NCBI GenBank assembly: GCA_007026445.1
Contig: VDMD01000188.1
Location: forward strand, 1-38,191
DNA length: 38,191 nucleotides
Source of the DNA: Schizophyllum amplum
Lineage: Eukaryota > Basidiomycota > Agaricomycetes > Agaricales > Schizophyllaceae
Direction: 5' to 3'
The notes below the pieces were generated by a model. That model was given only the letters and a program-made list of their open reading frames with translations, made no database searches and was not told the origin of the DNA. Below, one piece after another: positions 10,437-21,979 of this stretch. Position 1 is the first letter of the stretch. The number at the start of each line of letters is the position of its first letter. The position numbers and the translations under genes were made by a program.

Positions 10437-13400
10437 GACGGTGGTGAGAAAAGGCAAGAAGGGGGGAATACGGTTGGTGCTGCAGCTGCAAGCATCGTCA
10501 TGAATGCAGCCACTAACATCGGCGACACAGCTGGAATCAACGGAAGAGAAAGCGACAAAAGATTGAAGACATCGAAGGGGAAGGCATGTTTCAGGAGACG
10601 TGGTATGCAGGTGACCGTCATCTGTCGTGGCAAGGGACACATACGTCGAAGGGGTTTGGATCATTGGTATGTTTTCGGAGGCATTCGGGGGCGGTGCGTT
10701 GGGGCGACGTCGAGTGGCTGAGGAGAAAAGGAGGAACAGCAAGGGGATAGCATAGGGAAGAGGCTAATGGAAAGTACAGACGAATCGACGAAGGAGAGAA
10801 GGGTAGGTAAGCAAGGGATAGGTGTCAGGCATCGCTGCCTTTGGTGGAGAAGTGGTGGATATAATTTGCGGCGGATACGGCGGAGACAGCAGGTCGCTCT
10901 GTGTAGAGCAAGAAAAACAATGAGTGAGGGCTGAGAAATTGTAGATGGCGACACACCTGAAGCCATGCCGTCGTCGGTCGCGGGCTTTGCGAGCAAAGAA
11001 CGCGCGAAGGGAACAGTCCAATCTAATTGAAGATGAGCAGGCAAGGGAAGATGTGTTTACATGCGGGCGCACCGGGCTGGAAGGTTGTGGAGCAAGAGCG
11101 AGCGAGGGTGTGGTACGTGCACTCGCCGTCGAGCGCTACAGCGTATGACGGAGGGGAAGCGCTCGAGTGCATGAGGGAGGCGAAGATGTTCGTGGTGGAC
11201 TGTGGTAAGTAGCAAAGCCATTGTCAGGCGAGACAGTGCGGAAGAGAAGAGAAATGGCAAGAGAATGGAGAGCGGCGGAGATGGTGGTCAGGGTCCGAGA
11301 GCGAGGGGGAAGCGCCAGGAAAGGCAATTTTTGAATCTGTCAAAGCGCGGCAGCTCGGCAAAAAGGGCCTCCTTGCTTATAGAAGGGATATGGATCATTG
11401 AGTATATAACCGACCCTCTTCGATACTGTGCATGCCGGTCTTGCATCTTCGAGTCACGACGATAGAGAAGCACTTAGCCTGCAGTGTACGGTGATACGTT
11501 ACGGGAGTGGGGAGGGCGAGCTCGATTTCACCAAGTCTTGTAAGCCCTTGTTGAACTTCCGGCGATTACCGATCTCCATTCGGAATTCATGACCAGCACG
11601 TGACTGGTTGACAACTTGACATCTTCTGCCGAGTCCCCCGAATTAGTGGATGCCGCCCTTCAACCTTGCATCTGTTTCCAGCGTAGAAATTCGGTACTAT
11701 CCTGCGTTCTATACTCCTTGAGAAAGCAGCAAGCATCGGGGGCTGTTGACCGTAGCGCACCGTACCGTCAGGCCGCACCTTTCACCTCGACGTCGCAGCA
11801 TGTCTATCTGTCAGCGACCGTGTATATACAAGTCGCGGGCTTATGAGCCCGAGGGTCCGTCTTATCGCCTTTTCATGCAAGGTCACGACGGTCGCTGCGT
11901 CTCGCAAGCTTTTGGATTTCACGGTATAGGTGAGGTGAGGATAGGATGGCTAAACGAGTGAGAGAAAGGCTGAGAAAGGGCGTATACATTCGGCATGAAC
12001 GGCCAGAAAGGTCGTATGGCCACCGTAGAGCTCCGTAGAGGGAGATAGATCGTCCGAGCCAAGCGTCGCGTCGGTCAAATATGGGGCTGCGAACGGAAGG
12101 ACTTGAAGGACGGACGTGGTCGATAGCATCCACGAGGCACCCTCTTGCGGAACCTGTTTCATTATGGCGGGATCAAAGGAGGTGGGAGGGCGTGGAAGGG
12201 CGTGGCAGACGTGGGCGCGTGCTCGACGGCCAAAAGAGGACCAGGAACCAATGGGAGGTGCAGAGGAGGACCAGGGGAGGGGACGGGATAAGCAGAGCAC
12301 CCAAGGGGCACCGTCCTCCCGAAGCAATCTCGTCATCGATTGGCATCTTTCTTCTTCATTTGGCGAGTTTGGTGTCCGCCCCGAGACCTCCCATGAGGCG
12401 ACGGATCGGCGCATTGACGTCTGTAAGCCCTGAAAAGGCGGCACGCGCAGGTACGCGTTAGCGTTACGTCGCGCCCTAGCGAGCGTCGACGAGGTTTTGA
12501 AGACGGGACCGCGCGCAGAGAGCCCAAATTCGCAGCGAGTATCGTTTCACCGGGGGCAGAGAGCTCGGGGTCCTCACAGAGAGGTGCCGTCGTGTGAAGA
12601 GACCGGCCGACCGTGCAAGAGAAGGTTCGCGCTCGATAAGCTGCTGCTTGGAAGGCTTGAGGGCTATACAGTCGACGTGCGGCCATTCCCAGGCGGAAGG
12701 CCAGGCATGTGATGGTCATTCTATTGTAATCAGCTTCGGGATCCGGTCTCGCTCTAGGAGAGGTCGTTCAGCAGCTTCCAGCGGCGCGTCCTGCGTGGTG
12801 GAGAAGAATGTTATGGGCTGCTCAGCGGGGTGCGAGCAGTGACGGTTGGGTGACGGTCGAAGGAAATCGAACAATCGAGTGTCCAGGCTGTTGCCGGGCG
12901 GGCGTCCGCATGGCATCATCTCTGACGTTGCAAAGATAGTAATACTTTGCCGAAATGGTGATTCCATCCTGGAAGACCCCGGCCGGCGGGTAGACACAGC
13001 GAGAGCGTCTGCTGAGGAAAAGGAAGAGACAGGCAAGACATGGCGAGACTTGCTGTTTCACTAGAAATGCCTACGAGAGGTCATACTTAGATGCCGGGCA
13101 AGTGAGGGCGGCGGTCGGGTGACGTTCGGGGAGGCAATGCAAATTGAACCGTCGAGGCACGTGTGAGGATTAGCGTGGGAAATTAAGCCTGCACTCGACA
13201 CTTCCGCCCTTCGCCTCGCCGTCGTTCGCCGTTCACAACCGCTGTCACCGCTGTGCTCACCGTCGACGACGACGACGACGACGCCCCGTGCCCGGTCCTG
13301 CTGAACGAGCCCTGGATGCCGCCATCTAGACGCTATCTCCCGGGAAGCAATCCTTCTTCATAATCGTCTACGTCCAGTACCTGCCCCGGCCGCCCGCACT

Positions 13401-13457
13401 AGTGGTTCTAGCCACCCCCCACCACTTCTTCCATACTCCCTATAATACCTCCCCTAC
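10437..13457. other. Three-kilobase gap without a supportable gene
   Basis: Open frames here are short, change strand and lack family motifs. The left part probably contains the Helitron's 5' portion. A minus-strand frame at 12333-12719 begins with an Arg/Ala/Ser-rich stretch resembling a mitochondrial presequence, but no downstream exon could be joined to it. CACGTG palindromes occur at 11597-11602 and 13158-13163. A short GAC trinucleotide run lies near 13265-13283. The 13.2-13.45 kb stretch is pyrimidine-rich and is probably promoter or leader of the gene that follows. Confidence 0.4.
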
Positions 13458-14927
13458 ATGCCATCTCCGACAGAAAGCCCATGGCCAACACAGACCCCGG
13501 GACCCGATGCCGGTCCCTCGACCACCGCGACCCAGCGCAAGCGGCGACGCACAAGCGACCGTTCCCTCTGGGAGGAGCGAGACGCAATACTGCCGAGACA
13601 GGACATTGCGGACCAAGCCGCCATTCGTGCGTTGCCCATTTCTAACCGAGGCGGGACACGCGCTAATCACCGCGTTGCGCTGGATAGAGGACGCGATGTA
13701 CGAGTGCCAAGTGATGACAGACAACGCCAGGCTCTCATGCTATCCGACCGCGGACGCCGACATCCCTCAGCACCAGTATGCGTCCTTCGTCTGTGCGTAC
13801 AACAACCACGGCGTGTCGCTTCATCTGATCTTTCCCAGGGAATTCGCGTCTCCCGCAGTACGCGCAACGCGACCTCGTCGACATATACCTCTTTCAAGGC
13901 GACACGCTCGATCAGATACTTTACTTTTCCGACGTAATCAACCCCCAGTTTGAGGCGGGCGTTATCCGCGCGCAGGTCAACGATAGCTGGTGGGGTGATC
14001 GGGGCTCCAATTGGGATGGAAGCAACATATCCTATCCATTCTACTGGGTAGTCACACCTGCAGGCAATGGGCTTGACGGGACGGAGACCACGCAGACAAT
14101 TTTCAGCGCCATCCGTGAGTACCGCGCGAAGAATGATATGCGGCAGTGACTAATCCTTCGCTTCAGAGACCACCTATGCGGACAGCATAGCGTCGTCCAT
14201 GTCATCCTCCTCGTCTGCTGCCTCCGCCTCATCAGCATCCGTGTCGTCTGCATCATTGACCTCGAACTCCGCATCCGCTACAGCAACTTCTGGCGGTGAT
14301 GGTGATGGAGACCCCGGAGACGGCTCTAACGGAGGCTTGCAATCTGGCAACGGAGATGGCGGCTTCCCGCATTGGGCGATAGCCGTCATCGTCGTTCTAG
14401 GCTTCTTAGCAGTGGCCGCTAGCTGCGTTCTCGCCTTCCTCATCATCCGCCGAATGCGCAGGCAAAGGGAACTCGAATCACAACGCAACTCGATGGGCTC
14501 ATCGTCTCCGATGATGCGACACATTGACAATGGACCCGCGTCGCCTCTGCTCGCAGCGGGTGTGGCGGGTGGCGAGGGCCAGCCGAGCTCCGCCGGACAC
14601 GGAGGCCAAAATGCGCCGAGTATCGTGTCTCCCGATGGCGCGTCGACAATCTCGCGGGCGAACAGCGCAAGCGAAGGCGCTCCCTTCTCCGGTGCTGACG
14701 CTGCAATCATGGCCGATGCGTTCCGCAAGGCGCTCAGAAAACCCGACTTTGCCGATCAGCCGGTAGAAGAGGGCGAGAGTCCAGAGAATCGCGAACCGCG
14801 AGAAGAGGAGTTGATAAACCAACAGTTGGCGGAGGAGGGGCGTGACATACGTAGCGTGAGCTCGTCGCGCGGGGTGCGCGTGGAGACGCTTAGCGATGCG
14901 GACACCGCGACGGACCATCAGCACTGA
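13458..14927 (+). CDS. Single-pass membrane protein with Ser-rich stalk (5' end unresolved)
   Basis: The 3' two thirds is clear. From about 13839 the frame reads PQYAQRDLVDIYLFQGD, DQILYFSDVINP and AQVNDSWWGDRG, then NISYPFYWVV. Intron 14115-14166 joins to a Ser/Ala/Thr-rich stalk, then GGDGDGDPGD, one hydrophobic segment (HWAIAVIVVLGFLAVAASCV) and a basic stop-transfer (RRMRRQR). The cytoplasmic tail of about 150 residues contains FSGADAAIMADAFRKALRKPDF, broken by no stop, and ends with GVRVETLSDADT. The topology suggests a surface or wall-sensor-like type I protein, but I do not recognise the family and assign no function. Upstream, the best reading (SFVCAYNNHGVSLHLIFPREF) is in another frame and would need one extra base removed near 13855; alternatively an intron 13776-13838 joins a less convincing exon. 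No signal peptide was found, so the start at 13458 is a placeholder. Confidence 0.6.
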
Positions 14928-16182
14928 TCCCGCGGTGCGCGCTGGGCGTGCTATTCCGTGACCACCTCCCTCACGACCCCCACGACTTCTCGCTTCGTCA
15001 CTCTCTCTTGGGCTTGTGGTTGTCTGTCGTTTGCGCTGTCTGTGTTATTACTGTCACCTTGCATCGTTTGCATCCCCTTCTAACATTATTCGTTTCAACT
15101 GTTACCGTCGTCTTCGCGCCCCTCTTATGCTCGTCACCCCGTTCTCCCTCGCCCGCCCTCTCCGCCTTGCCCGGATGTCTGCGCCGCGCCACCATGCGCA
15201 AATGGGTGCGCGGCATCCGCTATCGCATCCGCATTCCCTCACACCCACCCTCTTACTATGCCGCCGCTGGTCCCCCCTTTACACTTTCTGACGTTGGCTT
15301 ACCCAATTGTGTTTTTGACCTGGACGCTACATTATTACTTTCCCCCTTTTCTCTGCACCCCCCCACCCCGCGGGCGTCTCTTTTGCTGTTCGTGCAGCGC
15401 ACCCCGTTGCTGCTGCCGCAGAAGTCACTCGTTTATACCACCTTGCCTTTCGCCCCCCTACCGAGTCACGAACGTACTAGTAGACTGGACATCGGACAGA
15501 CATTGGCTGTGGTGTAGCGGGTCTGGCCGTCCTGATTGCTCTAAGTACCTCTAGCCGGTTGTGTTTCCCTTTATTGTCGAGCTTTCATATTTTTCTTTCC
15601 AATGTTTGTGTATAAGCTACCTAGTTGCATGCAATTCGATACCACAGGCGTGCTTGAGGCGATTTGCGAGGGAGGCTCGAGTGTGAATGGATATTCCGTC
15701 ATGATGCTGAGCGCTGCGCTGATGAACTAATCCAAACGAAGTGTTCGCCAGTCCCAGTACAACCGACGCTACTTCGAATAGTGGCGGTTGTGCAAAGGTA
15801 AGTAACGGTTCATTGCGCAAAGACGACGGCGGGGTGCCGAACTCAACACAGTGCATGATCGTGGGAAATTGTGGACGTGAGTCTAGCTAAAGCCCTTTGC
15901 TTTCTCCAACACCTCGAGGATTGAGTTGTACGGGGGCCTGTCGCTTTTGTGTTCGCAGAAACGAACCTTCCCCTTGCGCATCCTTTCGAGATGGTGCTGT
16001 CAATGGCGTACGATGTCAGGTGCGCCGTGATGGTCGGTCCCGATATATCGACGTGGTAGCCTTGCCTCATGCTTGCAGCACGCCGCGTTCATCTCGCGTT
16101 CAATGTGCGGTGTACGTCGAGCGAGCACCTTCGCCTTTCGCGCTATCTCTCGCGCCTCTAAAACACCCAAAGATCCGCGATA
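14928..16182. other. Intergenic spacer, pyrimidine-rich 3' flank
   Basis: Strongly C/T-rich sequence follows the membrane-protein stop, to about 15.6 kb. It produces a long open frame at 14948-15517 with low-complexity Leu/Pro/Ser content and no motif, which I read as 3' UTR or spacer. The remainder up to the F-box gene's ATG shows no supportable coding sequence. Confidence 0.4.
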
Positions 16183-17286
16183 ATGGGCGATCTCATCGCC
16201 AGAGTCCTCGAGAACGACGAAGCGCGATTCTTTCTCACTCTTCTGGCCATCGCAGGCGCATTCGTGTGGATTCTGTCGGCGATCTCCAGCACGGCACAAA
16301 ATGCCCCGCGCGACCCGGAGAGACCATACAGGAAACGAAGGCCTGCGATCCGCAGGAGGGGAAGTAGTCTCAGCAGCACGGGGAGCAGGGGGAAAGGCCC
16401 TGGAGCGCGAGCTTTGGGCTTCGACGAATGTCCCTCTGCCCAGCCGCGGGCTTTCCGCCTGGACGACCTTCCCTCCGAACTCATCCTCGACATAATGGAG
16501 ACCAGTGCGTTGCGGTGGAGCAGCAGCTACACCACCCTTCGGCTGGTCTCGCGGCGGCTGAACACGCTCGCTGACCGCGCGTGCCTCATTCACGTACCTG
16601 TGTTGCTCGCCAACGCGCACAAGACCATTGCTTTTCGCACCTTTCTGGATAGGAGACCGCGCGCGCTGCCTTATGTGCGCCACCTATGGGTCGCCCCTGC
16701 GCTGGACGCGGAGGGTGACCTGGCGTACGTGGCCGCTATTGTGCTCCGACGGTGTACGAACCTGCGCAGTCTCGCGTGCACAGCGCGCATGCTGCACGAG
16801 GCCATTGCGCACGCACCCCTATTCCGCACGGAGTGCTGTCGCCGGCTCACCATCCTCGCCCCGCCCGCGCCCGGCGTTGGGGGTAACGCGTGGGGCGACC
16901 TGCGCGGCAATGCGACTGTGACGAACTTTCTTGGCCGCGTCACGCATATGCGGATAGCGGGAGAGATCCCGCGGTTGCGCGACGGTGAGGTGTTTGCGCG
17001 GCTCACGCATCTGTCGATTGTGTACGAGGGACCGGTTGGACAGATTACTGAGGATCTGGCGGCGCTCACGGACGATGCCAAGACGCACGGGACACTGAGG
17101 AGGGTCGTGGTAACTGTCCGGGGGATTAGTAGGACGATTCCGTATGGAGACCAGTGGAAAAGCAAGGGGCAGCGGTGGATGGTGTTGGCACTGCCGTCCT
17201 GCTGGAACGAGGTGGATATGTGGAAGAATCAAGTTCGTGGACGTGGTCTTTGGGACATCATCTCGGGGAGGCTTGTTAGTACATGA
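16183..17286 (+). CDS. F-box protein with N-terminal transmembrane anchor
   Basis: Single-exon gene of 367 residues, unusual here because its neighbours are intron-rich. Residues 16-36 form one hydrophobic segment (FFLTLLAIAGAFVWILSAI) preceded by an acidic N terminus and followed by a very basic stretch (RPYRKRRPAIRRR), the pattern of a signal anchor. An F-box-like motif starts near residue 93 (LDDLPSELILDIM, then LRLVSRRLNTLAD). The remainder contains irregular Leu-rich stretches (VRHLWVAPALDA, NLRSLACTARML, LTHLSIVYEGP), consistent with a divergent substrate-recognition region. F-box proteins link substrates to SCF ubiquitin ligases through Skp1. A membrane-anchored form would place the ligase on the ER, mitochondrial or vacuolar surface; the location is inference. 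The substrate is unknown. Confidence 0.75.
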   Translation: MGDLIARVLENDEARFFLTLLAIAGAFVWILSAISSTAQNAPRDPERPYRKRRPAIRRRGSSLSSTGSRGKGPGARALGFDECPSAQPRAFRLDDLPSELILDIMETSALRWSSSYTTLRLVSRRLNTLADRACLIHVPVLLANAHKTIAFRTFLDRRPRALPYVRHLWVAPALDAEGDLAYVAAIVLRRCTNLRSLACTARMLHEAIAHAPLFRTECCRRLTILAPPAPGVGGNAWGDLRGNATVTNFLGRVTHMRIAGEIPRLRDGEVFARLTHLSIVYEGPVGQITEDLAALTDDAKTHGTLRRVVVTVRGISRTIPYGDQWKSKGQRWMVLALPSCWNEVDMWKNQVRGRGLWDIISGRLVST

Positions 17287-17732
17287 CTGTCGCGTGTTGG
17301 ATAGTGATGCTTATAGCTGTGTATTATCTGCCCCAGCGATCAGAGTTGCAGCGTACTCGTGGTCCAACCATTGACGTGAACCAAGTCCGTTACCGAAAGT
17401 CGAACATGCGCACGTGCGATCAATGCCAGCACTCGTATGTCTGTCACTCCTGTCAACTGCAACTACAACTACAGAGTTTGTTTTTTGTATGAGTGTATCT
17501 TCTCTCTGCCTGTCCAGAGACTCGCGCATTCGTCGTCCAGAGAATATTCGTTCACCGCTGGTTAAAAATTCGGTGTATCGGCCACGCCGGCGTCGGGGCG
17601 GGCCGGGATCGGCATCAGGCGCGCGATGGCATAATCTTTGATGATTGTTGTTGAGCTCGTCTACATCGGCTTCGACGACGACGCGCCTGGCGTTAGAATA
17701 CTCACCATTGTCCCGCACGGCGGGGCAGAGAT
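17287..17732. other. Intergenic spacer before the mitochondrial carrier
   Basis: 446 bases with no supportable gene, between the F-box stop and the carrier ATG at 17733. It should contain the 3' end of one transcript and the promoter of the next; I see no distinctive site. Confidence 0.4.
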
Positions 17733-18993
17733 ATGAGTTCGTCGTCGTCGGCGCCTCCGTCAAGATGGTCCGTTAACAGCATCATTGGTAAGTTACCCGT
17801 CTTGTTCTCTCCGCGTGCCATAACCCTCAGCCGACTTCTTGTAGCGGGTGCGGGGGGTGGTCTGGTCGCCAGCATCGCGACATGTCCGCTGGACGTTGTC
17901 AAGACGAAACTTCAGGCGCAACGATCCATACACGGTCAGCCAGGCTATCTGGGCATCGTAGGTGCGTGTGCCGGACTACTGACTAGGTGTGGAAGTGCTG
18001 AACGCGTACGCCAGATACCATCAAATACATTGGAAAGCATGACGGTTTCCGCGGCTACTACAGAGGACTAGGACCAACCATCCTTGGCTATCTACCCACA
18101 TGGGCCATCTACTTCGCCGTCTACGATGGCGTCAAGACACACTTTGGCGAAGCGCCGCTTGGTGAGGACAGGGATCCCCGGGAACGTCTGTACCCAGCCG
18201 CACAGCCGAAAGGATACCAACCGGTGATGCGAGAACATCCTTGGTCACTGCACATTCTGTCCGCGATGGGTGCCGGGATGGCGAGTACGGTGTGCACCAC
18301 ACCACTATGGGTCATCAAAACTAGATTCATGGTCAGCCGCCATACATCTCTGCCTTCCTACGCTCACCCTATTCCGCAGACGCAAACTCGAGAAGAGACC
18401 CGGTACCGTCATACTCTCGATGCGGCACGCACCATATACCGTACAGAAGGCTTCAGCGCGTTCTACCGTGGCCTACTTCCCAGTCTTCTCGGCATCACCC
18501 ACGTCACCGTTCAATTCCCGCTATACGAGCACCTCAAAGTTGTCGCTCGTGCGTGTTCTCCTCTATACCCATGCACATTGGCGCTGATATTTCTGCAGGC
18601 GACGGCGACGAGCCCCTCCATACACGAGACATCCTCCTCTGCTCCGCCGTCTCAAAGATGGTTGCCTCCATAGTCACCTACCCCCACGAGGTCATTCGCA
18701 CACGACTGCAGACACAACGCCGCCCTATCGACGTCGGCGTGTCCTCAGACGGGATGATCAAACCAATCCAGCGACATGCCGGCCTGTGGCAGACGGTGGA
18801 GGCGCTAGTCCTCAAAGAGGGCTGGGCAAGCCTGTACAAGGGCCTGTCCATCAACCTCCTGCGCACCGTCCCCAACAGTGCGGTGACGATGTTGACGTGA
18901 GTCTCAGTCCCTTTTTCGTCAAAACATGGCGCGCTGACTGCCTTTGTCAGTTACGAGCTGCTTATGAGGCAGCTCTCTACGCGGACAGTATAG
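17733..18993 (+). CDS. Mitochondrial carrier, NAD+/pyrimidine-nucleotide type (Yia6-like)
   Basis: Inner-membrane transporter of 332 residues from six exons; introns 17788-17844, 17962-18014, 18332-18379, 18549-18598 and 18897-18950. All three SLC25 repeats are present with their signatures: CPLDVVKTKLQAQ, TPLWVIKTRF and YPHEVIRTRLQTQ. The tryptophan in the second signature (PLWVIKT) is characteristic of the branch holding Yia6/Yea6 NAD+ carriers, Rim2/SLC25A33/36 pyrimidine-nucleotide carriers and SLC25A32. Matching context such as GYLPTWAIYFAVYD and VSKMVASIVTYPHE closely resembles yeast Yia6. A connector of about 35 residues between repeats one and two (DRDPRERLYPAAQPKGYQP) is a fungal elongation. 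The length is normal for the family. NAD+ is the most likely substrate, but FAD or a pyrimidine nucleotide cannot be excluded from sequence alone. Confidence 0.85.
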
Positions 18994-19150
18994 CGCTTTC
19001 TCGATAATATGTATGGTTGCACGTCTATTGTACTCATCCTCATCGTCTGTTCCCATTTGCACTGTTATCCAATATCCAATGCTTCTGCTACTAAATGACA
19101 GTGGTGTCTGTATTCTCCACTTTCAATAACAGGCTGGACCAAGGCAGGCA

Positions 19151-21783
19151 TCATAGGTGCGCAACCTCGAATGGTGGCCCCTCCGCCTTGCTCTCAGCGC
19201 TCGCGGCCGAGAATATGCTCCGGTTCGAATACCACCACTGCAGCGCGTACCCCTTGCCCGCGTTCCCCAGCTTCTCCGCTATTTCCTCGAAGATGGCGTC
19301 CCGCAAGGCCACGCGCTCCCCAAGCGAAAGATACGACAGAGATTGCTCTCCCGCCTCTCCCTGTTTGTACACCCCTTCTTGCCCGCCCACGCCTCTCATC
19401 ATGAGCGTCTTCAGCTCCTCCAGGACCAGCGCTAGGAGTGATACAGGGACCGATGAAATTGTTGACGCCAGGGTGAGACGGAGGCGCTGCTGGCGAGTAG
19501 CTTCGGCCTCGGTGGAGATATTGTCGGTAGGGCCATGCGTTGCGTCTAGTAGCTGCTGCACGCAGTACATTGCCAGCGCATCTTCGTGTGCGCCCGCGCA
19601 GCGCACGACCATGGCGTATGCGTGTCGAAGCTGGGCCAGGCTCAGGCGGTCGGGGGATGCGTTCTGGGGGTCGAGATCAGTGGTAAGTATGGAGGTAGTG
19701 GGCATGATCAGGAAGTGGGCGAAGTGGCCGTGATGAGAGGGCGGGGGTGAGGAAGTCACGGCACGGACACACACCTCCACAAGGCATCCAGCATAATACG
19801 GGACGAGACGAGCCACGAAGGCGGTCTGCTCGTTCTTCTCCTGCGCGTGCCCATTCTTGCCCTCTCCTGGTGCGAAGATGTCGAAGATGGCGAGCGCGGT
19901 AGAGTGGGCGGCCTCGTAAACGTCGCGGGAGGTGGGATCGGAGACGTATCTGGGTAAGGAGTGGTCAGCGGATGTTGCCAAGTGAGTATAGGCACATGAT
20001 GGGACAAGATATGTAGAGGAGCGCGGTGCAGAGAAATAATGACAGCGGCAATGAAAAGAAAATACATAGAAACGAAGGTTGCAAGAAGCTGCTACACTCA
20101 CTGCACGATGTAACCCCACGCCGACTCTACAGCCGCCACGCTCAACACGGGGACCAGCTGCTCGATGCACGCGAGCGCAAATGCCGTACGCGACGGGCTA
20201 GCGTTTGACGGGCCCGTTAACGATACGCCTGTAGGCCACGTCGCGGTATCCGCCATAGACCTCGTCATGGTATCCGCCATAAAATACGTCGTGGTATACA
20301 CCCTATCCCGCGTCGTAATATCCACAACTATCGCATCCGCAGCGCTCGCATCCACCGCCAGCACGTCCAGCGCGGCATAGAAGGCGCGCGCGAGCTCGGG
20401 GAAGGTCGCCTTGGACGGCAGCATTGCGGGCGCCAGGCGCGAGAGCGTGCGAAGGAGGGTGCGACAGAGTGCAGCGTGGGCGGTAGACGACACCTGAGCG
20501 GGAGAGGGCGTCTGGGCGGTAGGGGGGGACTGAGCAACAGAAGCGGACACCGTTGGAGTTGCTGATGACGCGTACGTCGGTGCTGCCGGAGGCACATACA
20601 CCGCATGCGCGACGACCGCGTCTGCGACCATGACGGTGCAGAATAGCATCGTCTTTACGATGCCGAAGAAGTCTGCGACCTGGGCGCGTGCGGAAGGGGC
20701 GACGTCCTCGTCGCGTGCACAGTTGGCTGAGCTGTTGTTGTCAAGTACGGATAGGGCGTCTGCGTGGGCGGCGATGTCGTCGAAGGTCTTGAGGATACCC
20801 TGTGCGATGGAGAGGTCAGGCTTGGAGGTCGAGAGCGGTATAGTGAGAGTCAGCGAGAGGAAGCGGCAGAGGGTCGGGAGGGCAGCGTAGAGCGGGTCGG
20901 CTGTAATGCGCAGGGCTGACGTCGCGCTTTCTGCTGACTGTGGGGCATTCAGACATGAAAGATAAACGGAGGACGAGATGCAAAGTTTACCTTGAAAGCA
21001 ACTCGATAAGGGCCGTCGGGTGCGATATTGTTCAAAAATTGAGAGAACACGGCTCCGCCCAGGAAAGCCTCGGAGATGGCAGAGGCGAGCAAATGTGAGA
21101 TGAGCGGCAGGGGCAGAACCGCCAGCTTCCGCCTCGGGATGTAAGCAAATACGTGCGACGCAAACATGAGCGACATGTAGAGAGGGTCTGTGGGTTATGC
21201 TGCGCGTGAGATATGCGAACCGCGACAGGAGCACAGATGCATTACCTGAGGACGCCGGCTGCGCACTGATCAGTCCGTACTCTTTCACCCACTCAGCGGA
21301 GTATATGTCCAAGCACTCGGCCAGAGCCAGAACTGTCTCATCCTCCAGTTTATTCCGGGCGCGTCCGGAGATCTTCTGTTCTGTCTTGGCCTCCAAGTCC
21401 TGAAGCCCCAGAAGCAATCCAGCACATGCAGCGAGACGAAGCAGCGAGTTGCCGTTCTTCAAACCGGACAGTACTTGGGACGTCCACTGCAACATTTGCG
21501 TTTGCTTGCTCGGCGTGAGCAGGCCGCTCTCGAGCGCCTTCCAGCACAGGTGGGCGGCCTGTCTGTACGCAATCTCAAAGGCCTGGGTGCGCTCATAGGT
21601 AAAAGGAGTGGCGATGAAGTAGGGCGACGAGACGGATGCGGCTGCGAGCGGTGTTGCAGTGGCTGTTGGAGGCGTCGCGAGGTGATGGGCGAGCAGAGAC
21701 TGCAGCACGCTCGGCGGCTGCGTGGACGAGCGGAGATGTGTGAGCACCGCCGTATACGTTCTCCAGCTGACGGCGGAGGTCAT
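19151..21783 (-). CDS. PEX8: PEX8-like peroxisome biogenesis protein with C-terminal PTS1
   Basis: Predicted intraperoxisomal peripheral membrane protein bridging the docking and RING complexes of the matrix import machinery. The open frame across 20098-21783 is misleading. It runs through introns 21188-21245 and 20938-20990, whose removal gives the better reading DPLYMSLMFASHVFAYIPRRK and then PYRVAFK-SAESATSAL. Intron 19950-20101 joins YIVQ to YVSDPTSRD. The total is 789 residues, or 752 if the in-frame stretch 19664-19774 (GT...AG) is also removed. The protein is helical and Ala/Leu-rich with no transmembrane segment. Near the C terminus LQWWYSN recalls the DWWYTT of yeast Pex8, and the last three residues, Ala-His-Leu, fit the peroxisomal targeting consensus, as expected for Pex8. 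Overall similarity to yeast is weak, so the name rests on the C-terminal features and size. Confidence 0.65.
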
Positions 21784-21979
21784 TGTGAGCCCTGGCGGGT
21801 ATTATCTGTCCCTCGGCGTCGTGGATGTCAGGAAAACGAACAAGTGAAAACGTGTCCGGTTACACGTGATTCTGTAACACTTATTCGGTGCCGAGACCGC
21901 CGGGCCGCGTGCCGAGTCGAGGCGTCGAAGGCGACGGCCGTCTGGAGGGGAATCCACAACTTGTTCTTGTCACACTCGA

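Noticed and set aside
11027..11212. Plus-strand 61-codon frame with reasonable composition
   Set aside because: Short, no motif, and both strands are equally open here; no neighbouring exon supports it.
12333..12719. Minus-strand frame with a presequence-like N terminus
   Set aside because: No downstream exon or recognisable domain could be joined, and the start is not supported by anything else.
14948..15517. 190-codon plus-strand open frame after the membrane protein
   Set aside because: Low-complexity Leu/Pro/Ser reading of a C/T-rich stretch with no motif; better explained as 3' UTR or spacer.
19221..19235. GGTTCGAATACC as a possible tRNA B-box
   Set aside because: No A-box, acceptor stem or cloverleaf can be drawn around it, and it lies inside the PEX8-like exon.
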